From positions 1 through 64,000 of the forward strand of contig NZ_FOTY01000017.1 in the NCBI RefSeq assembly GCF_900114715.1: DNA of 64,000 nucleotides. The letters run 5' to 3'. How positions within the stretch are numbered: position 1 is the stretch's first letter; every line of letters begins with the position of its first letter. The DNA comes from Salibacterium qingdaonense (lineage in GTDB: Bacteria; Bacillota; Bacilli; Bacillales; Marinococcaceae). The notes below the pieces were generated by a model. That model was given only the letters and a program-made list of their open reading frames with translations, was not told the DNA's origin and made no database searches. A program made the position numbers and the translations under genes. Shown here piece after piece: positions 45,377-53,834 of this stretch.

Positions 45377-47086
45377 TTATTTCGCTTTTTTTTCCTTTTT
45401 CTGCTTGATAGTACCTGCATCTGGTTCGTGTACACCATGACGGTAGAAGTCAGCATCCTCAGGTCCCAGGGGATCGCGGCCGCGGATCAGGTCTGCTGCC
45501 TTTTCAGCGAGCATCAGTACCGGGGCGTGGATATTACCGTTTGTGATGTAAGGCATGGCGGAGGCGTCGACCACCCGGACATTATCAAGCCCGTGAACCT
45601 TCATATTATTCGGATCGACAACAGCCATCGGGTCGGATGCCGGCCCCATTTTAGCCGTACATGACGGATGAAGCGCCGTTTCCGCATCTTCTTTTACCCA
45701 CTCCAGAATTTCCTCTTCGGTTTGAACAGAACTCCCGGGTGAAATTTCTCCTGAATTGTACGGAGCGATGGACGGCTGGGCCATAATGTTGCGTGTAACG
45801 CGGACGGCTTCCACCCACTCACGTCTGTCCTGCTCAGTGGAAAGGTAGTTGTAGACCATGCTCGGATGCTCTTTAGGATCTTTGGAGCGAATCTTCAATG
45901 ACCCGCGCGCATCAGAGAACATCGGTCCGACGTGTACCTGGAATCCGTGCTTTGTTTCCGCCTGCTGGCCGTCATAACGTACGGCGACCGGCAGGAAGTG
46001 ATACATCAGATTCGGATAAGGAACGTCTTCGTTCGAGCGGACAAATCCGCCGCCTTCAAAATGGTTCGTTGCCGCCGGTCCTTTGCGGCCAAGCAGCCAC
46101 TGAAGACCGATCCACGGCATCCGTGATTTCTTTAGATTGGGCTGCTCCGACACCGGTTTCGGGCAGGAATACTGGATGTAGGCTTCCAGGTGGTCCTGAA
46201 GGTTTTCCCCGACACCCGGCAGATCAGCAACAGGTTCGATACCAAGAGAGCGCAGATGTTCCGACTCGCCCACTCCTGACAGTTGAAGCAGCTGCGGCGT
46301 GTTAATCGCACCACCGGCGAGGATGACTTCTCCTGCTGATACGTGATGGGTCGTTTTGTTCCGGCGGTAGGTCACGCTTTCCGCTGTCGTGCCGTTGAAA
46401 TTAATACTCGAAACGAACGCCCGTGTTTTCACTGTGAGGTTGGACCGCTTCATCACCGGATGCAGATAAGCCCGCGACACAGACATGCGTCTGCCTTTGT
46501 ACACATGCTTATCAAACGGGGCGAATCCTTCCTGACGGAATCCGTTCACATCCGGGATCCGGGAATAACCGGCATCCTCCGCAGCATCAAAAAAGGCCTG
46601 GAATAATGGGTTTTTTGCTGGGCCGCGCTCCAGCTTAACCGGTCCGTCATGACCGCGGTATTCATCATCTTCATTCGCTGCCAGCGCATTCTCCAAGCGT
46701 TTAAAATACGGAAGGCAATGAGCAAAATTCCATTCCTCCATCCCGGGGTCGCCTCCCCAGCGCTCATAGTCCAATGGATTGCCGCGTTGATAAATCATGC
46801 CGTTAATGGAACTCGATCCTCCGAGCACCTTTCCGCGTGCATGCTTTACCCGCCGTCCATCCATGTACGGTTCAGGGTCTGATTCATATCTCCAGTCGTA
46901 GAATGGTTTTCCTGCGGGGAATGGCAGAGCTGCCGGCATTTGAATCAACAGATCCCACGGATAGTCACTGCGCCCTGCTTCCAGAACTAGAACACTGTTT
47001 TTCCCATCTTCGGTTAGGCGATTGGCAAGAATGGAACCTGCACTGCCTCCGCCAATCACAACATAATCATAACGTTCGCTCATCAT
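45377..47086 (-). CDS. GMC oxidoreductase, choline dehydrogenase-like
   Basis: This is a 569-residue FAD-dependent GMC oxidoreductase. It shows the N-terminal dinucleotide loop [21 protein letters not shown], the first GMC signature [21 protein letters not shown] (~82-102), the second signature [16 protein letters not shown], the conserved HPSCTAKMG, and C-terminal [31 protein letters not shown] with the active-site His region. It is closest in pattern to BetA choline dehydrogenase, which makes betaine aldehyde for osmoprotection. No betaine-aldehyde dehydrogenase or choline transporter lies beside it, so other alcohols remain possible. The C-terminus is a Lys-rich tail (KQKKEKKAK). Confidence 0.88.
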   Translation of the reverse strand: MMSERYDYVVIGGGSAGSILANRLTEDGKNSVLVLEAGRSDYPWDLLIQMPAALPFPAGKPFYDWRYESDPEPYMDGRRVKHARGKVLGGSSSINGMIYQRGNPLDYERWGGDPGMEEWNFAHCLPYFKRLENALAANEDDEYRGHDGPVKLERGPAKNPLFQAFFDAAEDAGYSRIPDVNGFRQEGFAPFDKHVYKGRRMSVSRAYLHPVMKRSNLTVKTRAFVSSINFNGTTAESVTYRRNKTTHHVSAGEVILAGGAINTPQLLQLSGVGESEHLRSLGIEPVADLPGVGENLQDHLEAYIQYSCPKPVSEQPNLKKSRMPWIGLQWLLGRKGPAATNHFEGGGFVRSNEDVPYPNLMYHFLPVAVRYDGQQAETKHGFQVHVGPMFSDARGSLKIRSKDPKEHPSMVYNYLSTEQDRREWVEAVRVTRNIMAQPSIAPYNSGEISPGSSVQTEEEILEWVKEDAETALHPSCTAKMGPASDPMAVVDPNNMKVHGLDNVRVVDASAMPYITNGNIHAPVLMLAEKAADLIRGRDPLGPEDADFYRHGVHEPDAGTIKQKKEKKAK

Positions 47087-47413
47087 AGATACCCCCTCGG
47101 CCTAATAATTTAAAGCTGTATTCGTATCTTAAGAAAATCATTTTGTTAAATTTTTATTTAACGTTTTTAACATAATTAATTTACCACGGTATTTTTCTTT
47201 TGTAAAGGAGGTCTAAGAGAAAGAACGAGCAGGATTGTCTAAAAAAAGCACAGTACGAACCTTGACGCTTCACATTTCAGGGGAGCGGAGTGCATGGTAA
47301 GTATTAAACGCATTCTATGCCTTACTTTCTTCCTCGGATAAAGAAAAAGTAAGGCTTAGCTGCCGGGATGAAAATAACTAAGACAGCAGGGGGAATCTCC
47401 CGCTTCAGAAGTT
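47087..47413. other. Intergenic region with one inverted repeat
   Basis: About 330 nt upstream of the GMC gene. It contains an AT-rich probable promoter zone (47100-47200) and a 10-bp inverted repeat GCCTTACTTT / AAAGTAAGGC (47319-47355) without a T-run. I see no supported gene. Confidence 0.5.
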
Positions 47414-47581
47414 TTACAGTTTACCTTTTTCCTCCAGCTGACCGGGCACCGAAAGATCCCGCGTTAACACGTTCCTTTCTTCACGGGAGACATCCCCTTC
47501 CATCTCCGTCAGCTGGTTTTCTATTTCTGTGTGTAACTTTTCGGCTTTTTCATGCTGCAATGCTTCTACCTGCTTGCGGTA
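47414..47581 (-). pseudogene. Coding-like remnant downstream of the PstS-like gene
   Basis: Immediately after the tandem TAG-TAG stops of the PstS-like gene, the same frame stays open for 55 codons and reads as a charged helical peptide (YRKQVEALQHEKAEKLHTEI... ending QLEEKGKL, then TAA). Glu/Lys periodicity looks genuinely coding. A TTG at 47560 could start it, but the ribosome site is weak. It may be the broken C-terminus of a former gene, or of a longer ancestor of the upstream protein. Family unknown. Confidence 0.35.
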
Positions 47582-47584
47582 CTA

Positions 47585-48757
47585 CTAAAACATGTTACGC
47601 AGTTCTTTTCTTTCCGAAATTGGCACATAACCTGTTTTTTCAATCAGAGACTGTCCCTGGTCCGATAAGATCCATGTAATAAAAGAATCGAGGTGAGGAT
47701 TATCGGATCCGTTCGTAATCGCATAAAATTCACTCGTTAATGGATATTGATCCTGCTGGATAGATGGCTTATCCGGTTTCACATTGTTCACTTTCAAAAG
47801 CTTCACGCCATTGTTTTCTACCATCTCTGTGGCAAAATAGCGGTAGGAAAAACCGATCGCATTGCGGTGATTCCGGTAATCGGATGTCTTCTCGACAATC
47901 CCGCCCATACCGCTGACCTGTTGATCGGCAGGCGGATCCATAACCGGCGTTTCCCCCATCATATTTTGAAGCCCTGTCTGACTGCCGCTTCCTTCCGGCC
48001 GTTGAAAAGCAATAATATTCTGGTCCCGTCCGCCCACTTCTTCCCAGTTCGTGATGTTACCAGCATAGATCTGCCGCAGCTCTTTCACCGTTAAACTGTC
48101 CACCGGATTGCTTTTATGGACAAAAAAGACAAACGCTTCTTTTCCTATAGGAATCTGTTTTTTCTCCGGTCCAAGCTTTTCTTCCTGCTTATCGGATGGT
48201 CCCGCAGCAAAAATCATATCCACCCCGCCGTCCGCCAGACGGCGGTAGGCTCCATTTGTTTTGGAGACAACCACTTCACTGCGCTGCGTGCTGCCGTGGG
48301 GATAGGAATCTTCCGGATAAACGGCACGAGCAAAGGCCGCATACACCGGATATAACGCGGTAGCCCCGTCCAAGGCAGGGAGATTCTCTTCTATCGTATA
48401 GTCAGACGTTCCATCAAGCGAAGCGGCTTTTGTGTTTTGATGAAACGGTTCGTATGCTGTTAAATCTATCTCCGCACGCTGGATTTCAATATGACTCATG
48501 TAAGCATCGTACCCGGCATAACCGGCAGTAGGTACAACAAGCAGAAGCAGCGGAATAAGCACCTTCATACGTATCGATACACGGGAGAATACTCCCAGTA
48601 TCCATAGATCCCCTGATATTAATACCGCAGCAGCAATAATGCCGACATATATATAGCCGCTCTGGGGAAAAATGAGCAAGGAAAAAAATACTGCTATGGC
48701 ACCCGCAAAGCCAAAAATAATAGTAAAAGCGAGCATTCCGACTATTCGTTTAGCCAC
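47585..48757 (-). CDS. Membrane-anchored PstS-like substrate-binding protein
   Basis: This 390-residue protein has three N-terminal TM helices (~7-29, ~37-55, ~66-84) followed by an extracytoplasmic periplasmic-binding-protein type 2 domain of the phosphate-binding (PstS-like) group: LDGATALYPVYAAFARAVYP, VVSKTNGAYRRLADGGVDMIFAAGPS, NITNWEEVGG and IIAFQRPEGSGSQTGLQNMMG. The usual PstS is a lipoprotein; the polytopic anchor is unusual, and no Pst permease genes lie nearby, so a sensing role is possible. The start is GTG with AAAGGAG 9 nt before. It lies 23 nt after an XRE regulator gene. Confidence 0.8.
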   Translation of the reverse strand: MAKRIVGMLAFTIIFGFAGAIAVFFSLLIFPQSGYIYVGIIAAAVLISGDLWILGVFSRVSIRMKVLIPLLLLVVPTAGYAGYDAYMSHIEIQRAEIDLTAYEPFHQNTKAASLDGTSDYTIEENLPALDGATALYPVYAAFARAVYPEDSYPHGSTQRSEVVVSKTNGAYRRLADGGVDMIFAAGPSDKQEEKLGPEKKQIPIGKEAFVFFVHKSNPVDSLTVKELRQIYAGNITNWEEVGGRDQNIIAFQRPEGSGSQTGLQNMMGETPVMDPPADQQVSGMGGIVEKTSDYRNHRNAIGFSYRYFATEMVENNGVKLLKVNNVKPDKPSIQQDQYPLTSEFYAITNGSDNPHLDSFITWILSDQGQSLIEKTGYVPISERKELRNMF

Positions 48758-48780
48758 TTTCTGTCGCTCCTTTCCTGCTA

Positions 48781-49239
48781 TCAGGAACCCTGATTCTTCA
48801 GTTCATCCAAGCGTTTTTCGGCGTCTTCCTTATTAAATGTGCTGTACCGCCTGTAATTCTCGTCGTCCAGGATGCGGTAATGATTACTGATTACATTTTG
48901 CTGCAGGCGGTAAGTGTCTCCTCTGGTAATCTCCTTCCACCACACAGTCCCCCCCATTGTTTTAGCCTTTGGTGCTTCATCATTTTGGAAAGCAACTAAT
49001 TTAATAAATTCTACCGGATCGTCTCCCAGAAGCGACAACAGTACTTCACTGTGATTAAACAACCCGCATACTGCTACAACCGTGGTCCAATTTGCGGTCG
49101 TCCTCCCTTTTTCTATCTGAACAAGTGTCTTCTTTGAAATGCCAAGTATTTCCGCCATCCTGTCCTGGGTGTAGTCATGTTCTGTTCTTATCAGTTTTAT
49201 CTTCTCAGAAATAAGAGTAATGGCTCTATGCTGATCCAT
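48781..49239 (-). CDS. XRE family helix-turn-helix regulator
   Basis: This 152-residue DNA-binding protein has an N-terminal HTH_3 domain (LISEKIKLIRTEHDYTQDRMAEILGISKKTLVQIEKGRT, ~9-47). The C-terminal ~80 residues (GGTVWWKEITRGDTYRLQQNVISNHYRILDDENYRRYSTF) have no assigned domain but look like a small effector or dimerisation part. It is the first gene of a two-gene unit with the PstS-like membrane protein and probably autoregulates or responds to it. It is divergent from murR. Confidence 0.85.
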   Translation of the reverse strand: MDQHRAITLISEKIKLIRTEHDYTQDRMAEILGISKKTLVQIEKGRTTANWTTVVAVCGLFNHSEVLLSLLGDDPVEFIKLVAFQNDEAPKAKTMGGTVWWKEITRGDTYRLQQNVISNHYRILDDENYRRYSTFNKEDAEKRLDELKNQGS

Positions 49240-49367
49240 CCTAAGTCCCCTTTTTCACTTTTAGTGTAATTATACATTTTTCATTTAATTTTTCAAACCT
49301 TGCTTTAAAAAGTTTCATTCGCACGTATTATACAGTACTCCACTTGTAACAGGCAGGAACAGTTTCG

Positions 49368-49382
49368 TTTCAAAATTTGAAA
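49368..49382. promoter_or_regulatory. Palindromic operator candidate upstream of murR
   Basis: TTTCAAA-A-TTTGAAA is a perfect 7+1+7 inverted repeat 54 nt before murR, downstream of a possible -10 TATTAT (49326-49331). A MurR/RpiR autoregulatory site is the natural guess. Confidence 0.45.
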
Positions 49383-49435
49383 TCATATACCAACATTAGT
49401 CACAAAATTGATTTTTCATACCAGAAAGGGATACT

Positions 49436-50377
49436 ATGACAGGGAAAGTACTGATGCTGACAGCTAAGGAGGGATTCACACTGGAAGGGGTTCTTTACAA
49501 AATAAGAGAATCATTCAACTACGTTAAACCGTCAGAAGGAGCTGTAGCGTCCTTTATTTCAGAAAATCCGGAAAAGGCTGTATCCATGACTGTTAAACAG
49601 CTTGCGGAGGCAAGTTATGCCAGTCCTTCAGCGGTTATGCGCTTTTGTCACACTCTCGGATACAATGGATTCAAGGATTTTAAGTTAAAATTATCCGGCG
49701 ATCTGGCCGTCAATAACTTACACGATCTGGAACAGGAAACACTGGCACCCGGGGACTCCATTGATAAAATAATGTCGGTTATCACCAATACAAATATTCA
49801 ATCTCTGTACAGTTCCCTGCAGTTGATGCAAAAAGATCAATTTGAAACAGCATTTAATCATTTGATCCAGGCAAAGAAAATTGACTTCTATGGTGTAGGT
49901 TCCAGCTTTTTAATCGCCTATGATGCGATTCAAAAGTTCATGCGCATTAATAAAACCTGTACCGCTTACAATGATTTTCACATGCAAAAAGTTTCTGCTG
50001 TGAACTTGAACCACGAAGATGTCGCAGTTGCCATCTCCTATTCCGGGGAAACCGAGCAAGTGAACAATTGCGTGAAAATTGCCCAGTCGAAAGGCGCAAA
50101 AGTGATTGCTATTACGAAATATGCAGATTCCGAATTAAGTGAAATAGCTGACGCTGTATTATTTGTTGCCGCTCAGGAGGATGAATTCCGCAGTGCTGCC
50201 ATGTCCTCGCGTATCGCTTCGTTAAATGTGATTGACATGCTTTACACAGCCTGTGCTTATGAAGATTACGACCGTTCCCTAGCTCATTTAAACCAAACGT
50301 ACGACATAATTCATCAAAGCCAGAGGGAGGAAACACGAAATGTGCAAAGCAGCAGCTCGTACAACAGAAGAACGTAA
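49436..50377 (+). CDS. murR: MurR/RpiR family transcriptional regulator
   Basis: This 313-residue regulator has an N-terminal RpiR-type HTH (~25-100: KPSEGAVASFISENPEKAVSMTVKQLAEASYASPSAVMRFCHTLGYNGFKDFKLKL) and a C-terminal SIS sugar-phosphate binding domain (~140-270: FYGVGSSFLIAYDAIQKFMRI, VAISYSGETEQVNNCVKIAQSKGAKVIAIT). It heads the MurNAc operon and should repress it until MurNAc-6-P (or a relative) binds. AAAGGG lies 5-6 nt before ATG. The end overlaps murQ by 38 nt, showing tight coupling. Confidence 0.92.
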   Translation: MTGKVLMLTAKEGFTLEGVLYKIRESFNYVKPSEGAVASFISENPEKAVSMTVKQLAEASYASPSAVMRFCHTLGYNGFKDFKLKLSGDLAVNNLHDLEQETLAPGDSIDKIMSVITNTNIQSLYSSLQLMQKDQFETAFNHLIQAKKIDFYGVGSSFLIAYDAIQKFMRINKTCTAYNDFHMQKVSAVNLNHEDVAVAISYSGETEQVNNCVKIAQSKGAKVIAITKYADSELSEIADAVLFVAAQEDEFRSAAMSSRIASLNVIDMLYTACAYEDYDRSLAHLNQTYDIIHQSQREETRNVQSSSSYNRRT

Positions 50378-51266
50378 TAATAAAACCATGAACTTGGATG
50401 AGATGAGCACCCATGGCATACTACAGATTATGAACCAAGAAGATGAAAGCGTTACCAAATCTGTTAATAAAGAAATAGACCACATCGAAGAAGTAGTATC
50501 AATGGTCATTGACGCTTTCACAAGAGGCGGCAGACTGATCTATATTGGAGCCGGTACAAGCGGGCGTCTGGGTATTCTTGATGCAGTAGAATGCCCTCCG
50601 ACATTCGGCACAGAACCGGAAAAAGTCCAGGGGCTGATTGCAGGAGGACAAGACGCAATGATGAAAGCGGTGGAAGGAGCTGAAGATGACCCCCAACTTG
50701 CAGAGGCTGATTTGAAAAACCTACATTTAACAGAAAAGGACACGGTTATTGGACTGGCTGCCAGCGGTCAAACCCCCTATGTTATTGGCGGTTTACAATA
50801 CAGCAGCAAGATTGGTGCGCACACCGCCTCCATCAGCTGTAACAAAAACGCCCCGTGCAGCCGCTATGCGGACACTCCCATCGAAATCGAAGTCGGCCCT
50901 GAAATTCTAACAGGCTCCACCCGGCTAAAAGCAGGAACAGCCCAGAAACTAGCGGTCAACATGATTTCAACCAGTGCCATGATTGGTATCGGTAAAGTAT
51001 ACAAAAACTTGATGGTCGATGTTCAATTAACGAACCAAAAACTGATTGAGCGGGCTAAAAATATTATTTCTCTGGCAGCCGAAGTCGAGTATGACACTGC
51101 TTCAGCTTATTTGGAAAAATCTCATCAAGATCCAAAGGCCGCAATTATTATGATTAAAGGACAGTGCAGTTATGAACAAGCCAAGCATTATCTTGAACAG
51201 GCAGATGGATTTGTACGCGAATCTATCAAAATAGCTACCAATAAGGATGGTGAAACCTTTGGATAA
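50340..51266 (+). CDS. murQ: N-acetylmuramic acid 6-phosphate etherase
   Basis: This enzyme cleaves the lactyl ether of MurNAc-6-P to GlcNAc-6-P and D-lactate in cell-wall recycling. The 308-residue SIS-domain protein shows MNLDEMSTHGILQIMNQED, GGRLIYIGAGTSGRLGILDAVECPPTFGTEP with the catalytic Glu region, GLAASGQTPYVIGGL, and LTGSTRLKAGTAQKLAVNMIST. Length is that of the family (~300). GGGAGG lies 9 nt before the ATG inside murR. A sequence matching the CcpA cre consensus (TGAAAGCGTTACCA, 50444-50457) lies within the gene. Confidence 0.96.
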   Translation: MCKAAARTTEERNNKTMNLDEMSTHGILQIMNQEDESVTKSVNKEIDHIEEVVSMVIDAFTRGGRLIYIGAGTSGRLGILDAVECPPTFGTEPEKVQGLIAGGQDAMMKAVEGAEDDPQLAEADLKNLHLTEKDTVIGLAASGQTPYVIGGLQYSSKIGAHTASISCNKNAPCSRYADTPIEIEVGPEILTGSTRLKAGTAQKLAVNMISTSAMIGIGKVYKNLMVDVQLTNQKLIERAKNIISLAAEVEYDTASAYLEKSHQDPKAAIIMIKGQCSYEQAKHYLEQADGFVRESIKIATNKDGETFG

Positions 51267-53169
51267 CCAAAAGTTAGCACAGTCAATTGTCGAAAACCTT
51301 GGCGGCGAAAACAATATCAGCAATCTTACCAATTGTATAACAAGGCTGCGGATTGATCTTAAATCACGCAGCAATGTAGATTTGGAAGCGCTTAAACAAC
51401 TGGAAGGAATCTTAAGTGTTATCGACCAAGGTACCATTCAAATCGTTTTAGGTCCTGGTAAAGTAACAAAGGTTGCTAACGAAATCCATGAAAACACTAC
51501 CATTTCCGTTGAGGTCGAGGAAGAAGAGGACAACAGCGAATTTGACATGGCATCTGATACAAAAGCATCTTATAAAGCTAAACAAACATCTATGTTTCAG
51601 CAATTATTCAGGCATATTGGCAATATTTTCGTTCCCATCGTTCCGGGACTTGTAGCCTCGGGTTTAATGCTTGGAATCGCAAATCTTATAACCAACCTCG
51701 CCAATCCCGATGCAGGAATACTGGATCCATCGGTTCTTGAGACAGACTGGTTTATGCTGCTAAGCGCTATCGGAAATCTCTTATTTGGCTCGCTTGGCGT
51801 ATTTGTCGGTATAAACACCGCAAGAGAATTCGGCGGTACGATGGTTCTCGGCGGTATCACAGGACTACTTATTTACGCCCCTGTATTAGGGGACGTCGAC
51901 TCCTTAAGTTTATTTGGTATAGACTTGAATCTCAGCCCAGGTCTCGGCGGCCTGCTCGGTGTTATTGCTGCCGCTTACCTGTTCACACAAATTGAAAAAT
52001 TCACCCGCAAACGAATGGCAGATAGCCTGGATCTTGTTTTCACGCCACTGATCACCGTAATGGCCGGATCTCTTATAACCATTGTACTCATTCAGCCCCT
52101 TGCAGGCCTGTTGATGGACGGTATTACGTGGTTCCTTGTTGATGTCATGCTCCAGACAGGCGGCATTTTAGGTGGGTACGTCCTTGCCGCAACGTTCCTT
52201 CCGCTCGTTACTGTCGGTATGCACCAAGGCTTGATTCCTGTACACCTGGAGCTCATTAATCAATATGGATCCACTACACTTCTTCCAATACTCGCCATGG
52301 CAGGCGGTGGTCAAGTTGGTGCCATGATTGCTATTTATATAAAGGCGGAAAATAAGCGTTTGAAAAACACCGTCGCAAGTGTCCTGCCTGTAGGATTTCT
52401 CGGAATCGGTGAACCGCTTATTTATGGTGTCAGTCTTCCGCTCGGACGTCCATTTATCACAGCTTGTCTTGGTGCTGGATTCGGCGGTGCCTTCTTATCA
52501 CTTTTTAGTGTAGGCGCCATTACCGTCGGTCCCTCCGGAGTCGTCCTGATTCCGCTGATTGCAGATAATAAATATTTACTATATATCATCGGTCTTCTCA
52601 TTTCTTATGCCGGCGGATTTATCCTGACTTATTTGTTTGGTTATAAAGAAGAGATGGTCGAAAAACTTTACGGTAAAGAAACGATGAAAACGAAGGCAGC
52701 TACACCCACACAGCAAGAAGAAACAATTATCAACAGCCCTTTATCCGGAGAACTTCGCCCATTAAACGAATTAAGCGATGAAGTCTTTGCCACAGAATCA
52801 GTAGGCAGGGGAATTGCCATTTTCCCAAGCGAAGGAAAATTATATGCTCCAGCCGACGGAAAAGTGACGACTGTCTTTCCTACCGGCCATGCTATTGGGA
52901 TCACAACGGATAATGGAATGGAATTATTATTGCATCTGGGACTGGACACAGTTGATATAAAAGACAACGTATTCGAGGTGAACGTCACCAAAGGAGAAGA
53001 AGTGAAAAAAGGCCGGCTTTTATGCACCTTTGATATGAAAGCCATCGCCGGAAAAGGATTTGACCGAACCTCTCCCATTGTTATAACTAATTCGGACGAC
53101 TACACCGAAATTGCCCCTGTCAATCATAAACAAATAGAAGCCGGCGATAAATTATTTACAGTCAAATGA
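51247..53169 (+). CDS. murP: PTS MurNAc-type transporter, EIIBCA
   Basis: This is a 640-residue PTS permease. The EIIB domain carries phospho-Cys ~30 in NISNLTNCITRLRIDL; the EIIC membrane domain (~100-480) has the motif GFLGIGEPLIYGVSLPLGRPF; and a C-terminal EIIA of the glucose type (~500-640) has the active His ~563 in MELLLHLGLDTV. Operon context with murQ and murR points to MurNAc import as MurNAc-6-P. B. subtilis MurP lacks EIIA; here it is fused. The start overlaps murQ by 20 nt; GTG 51250 or TTG 51259 may be used instead of ATG 51247. Confidence 0.88.
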   Translation: MVKPLDNQKLAQSIVENLGGENNISNLTNCITRLRIDLKSRSNVDLEALKQLEGILSVIDQGTIQIVLGPGKVTKVANEIHENTTISVEVEEEEDNSEFDMASDTKASYKAKQTSMFQQLFRHIGNIFVPIVPGLVASGLMLGIANLITNLANPDAGILDPSVLETDWFMLLSAIGNLLFGSLGVFVGINTAREFGGTMVLGGITGLLIYAPVLGDVDSLSLFGIDLNLSPGLGGLLGVIAAAYLFTQIEKFTRKRMADSLDLVFTPLITVMAGSLITIVLIQPLAGLLMDGITWFLVDVMLQTGGILGGYVLAATFLPLVTVGMHQGLIPVHLELINQYGSTTLLPILAMAGGGQVGAMIAIYIKAENKRLKNTVASVLPVGFLGIGEPLIYGVSLPLGRPFITACLGAGFGGAFLSLFSVGAITVGPSGVVLIPLIADNKYLLYIIGLLISYAGGFILTYLFGYKEEMVEKLYGKETMKTKAATPTQQEETIINSPLSGELRPLNELSDEVFATESVGRGIAIFPSEGKLYAPADGKVTTVFPTGHAIGITTDNGMELLLHLGLDTVDIKDNVFEVNVTKGEEVKKGRLLCTFDMKAIAGKGFDRTSPIVITNSDDYTEIAPVNHKQIEAGDKLFTVK

Positions 53170-53453
53170 GATTTAAGTCTCGTGTTAAGGCAGGGGTGTC
53201 GGTATAGTCGAGTGTAAAAAGGAGAAATCTCGGCATGTTATTCTTTTCTGCCTGATAAATAAAGAAAAAGCGCCTCGCTAAACTATTCGCTTACGCTGCG
53301 AACGAGCGCTTCCCCCAAAGTACAACAAGTGCGGCATCGATTCGCTGGAGCTCACCGTGTCTTCTTTGCACTGGGCAGCGCCTTAGCTTTTTTTTAAAAA
53401 AGGTCCTGCATCTGAATTCGGGCTGCGGTTGTTACGGGCCGGGGTGGCTCCGT

Positions 53454-53616
53454 GGACACTAAATCACAAGGCAGCACACATAGTGTCCATAGAAGTAGTG
53501 TTTGGGGACACTAGGAGTTCCTCACCTGCAGATAGTGTCCATTGATTTCCGCCGGCATCCACCAATCCCTAATTTCAGCGGCGTAGTGTCCACCAAACGG
53601 TGATCCGTGGACACTA
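53454..53616. repeat. TAGTGTCC / GGACACTA dyad array (52-bp period)
   Basis: GGACACTA begins at 53454, 53506 and 53609; TAGTGTCC begins at 53481, 53533 and 53584. Same-orientation sites are 51-52 bp apart (or twice that), and each intact TAGTGTCC-to-GGACACTA dyad is 25 bp start to start. The expected partner at ~53558 has decayed. Confidence 0.75.
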
Positions 53617-53630
53617 CGCCTTTGTTTTTC
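53582..53630 (+). terminator. Terminator formed by the last dyad, downstream of murP
   Basis: CGTAGTGTCCAC pairs perfectly with GTGGACACTACG (with outer G-C pairs) around a loop of ~13 nt, followed by TTTGTTTTTC. It lies ~410 nt past murP, so an earlier stop is possible. Confidence 0.65.
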
Positions 53631-53781
53631 AATGATAGTTTCCACGGCCGGAGGAACGAGAGTGGGAAGTGCCTCGCTAAAATACCCGGCATGCCCTGCA
53701 AACGGACACTTTTCCTTCAGAACACAAGGGAGGCATCAAAAGCCGTCTTCCTTTCCTGCCTGTAGTTGCATTCTCTTTCAT

Positions 53782-53821
53782 AAAAAAAGGGGCTGTACCT
53801 TTTGATACAGCCTCTTTTTTT
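53782..53821. terminator. Terminator after the aldo/keto reductase gene
   Basis: GGGGCTGTA pairs with TACAGCCTC around CCTTTTGA, with AAAAAAA before and TTTTTTT after, so it can work on both strands. Confidence 0.88.
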
Positions 53822-53834
53822 ATGAAAAGTTTTT

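Larger units (their letters stand above)
53170..53834. other. Repeat-rich intergenic region after the mur operon
   Basis: About 660 nt with no supported gene. It holds the TAGTGTCC dyad array (53454-53616), whose last dyad forms a terminator, and a second bidirectional terminator at 53782-53821. Confidence 0.6.

Noticed and set aside
47368-47679. 103-codon plus-strand frame next to the GMC gene
   Set aside because: It runs antisense to the PstS-like gene end and the minus-strand coding-like remnant, which has better coding character.
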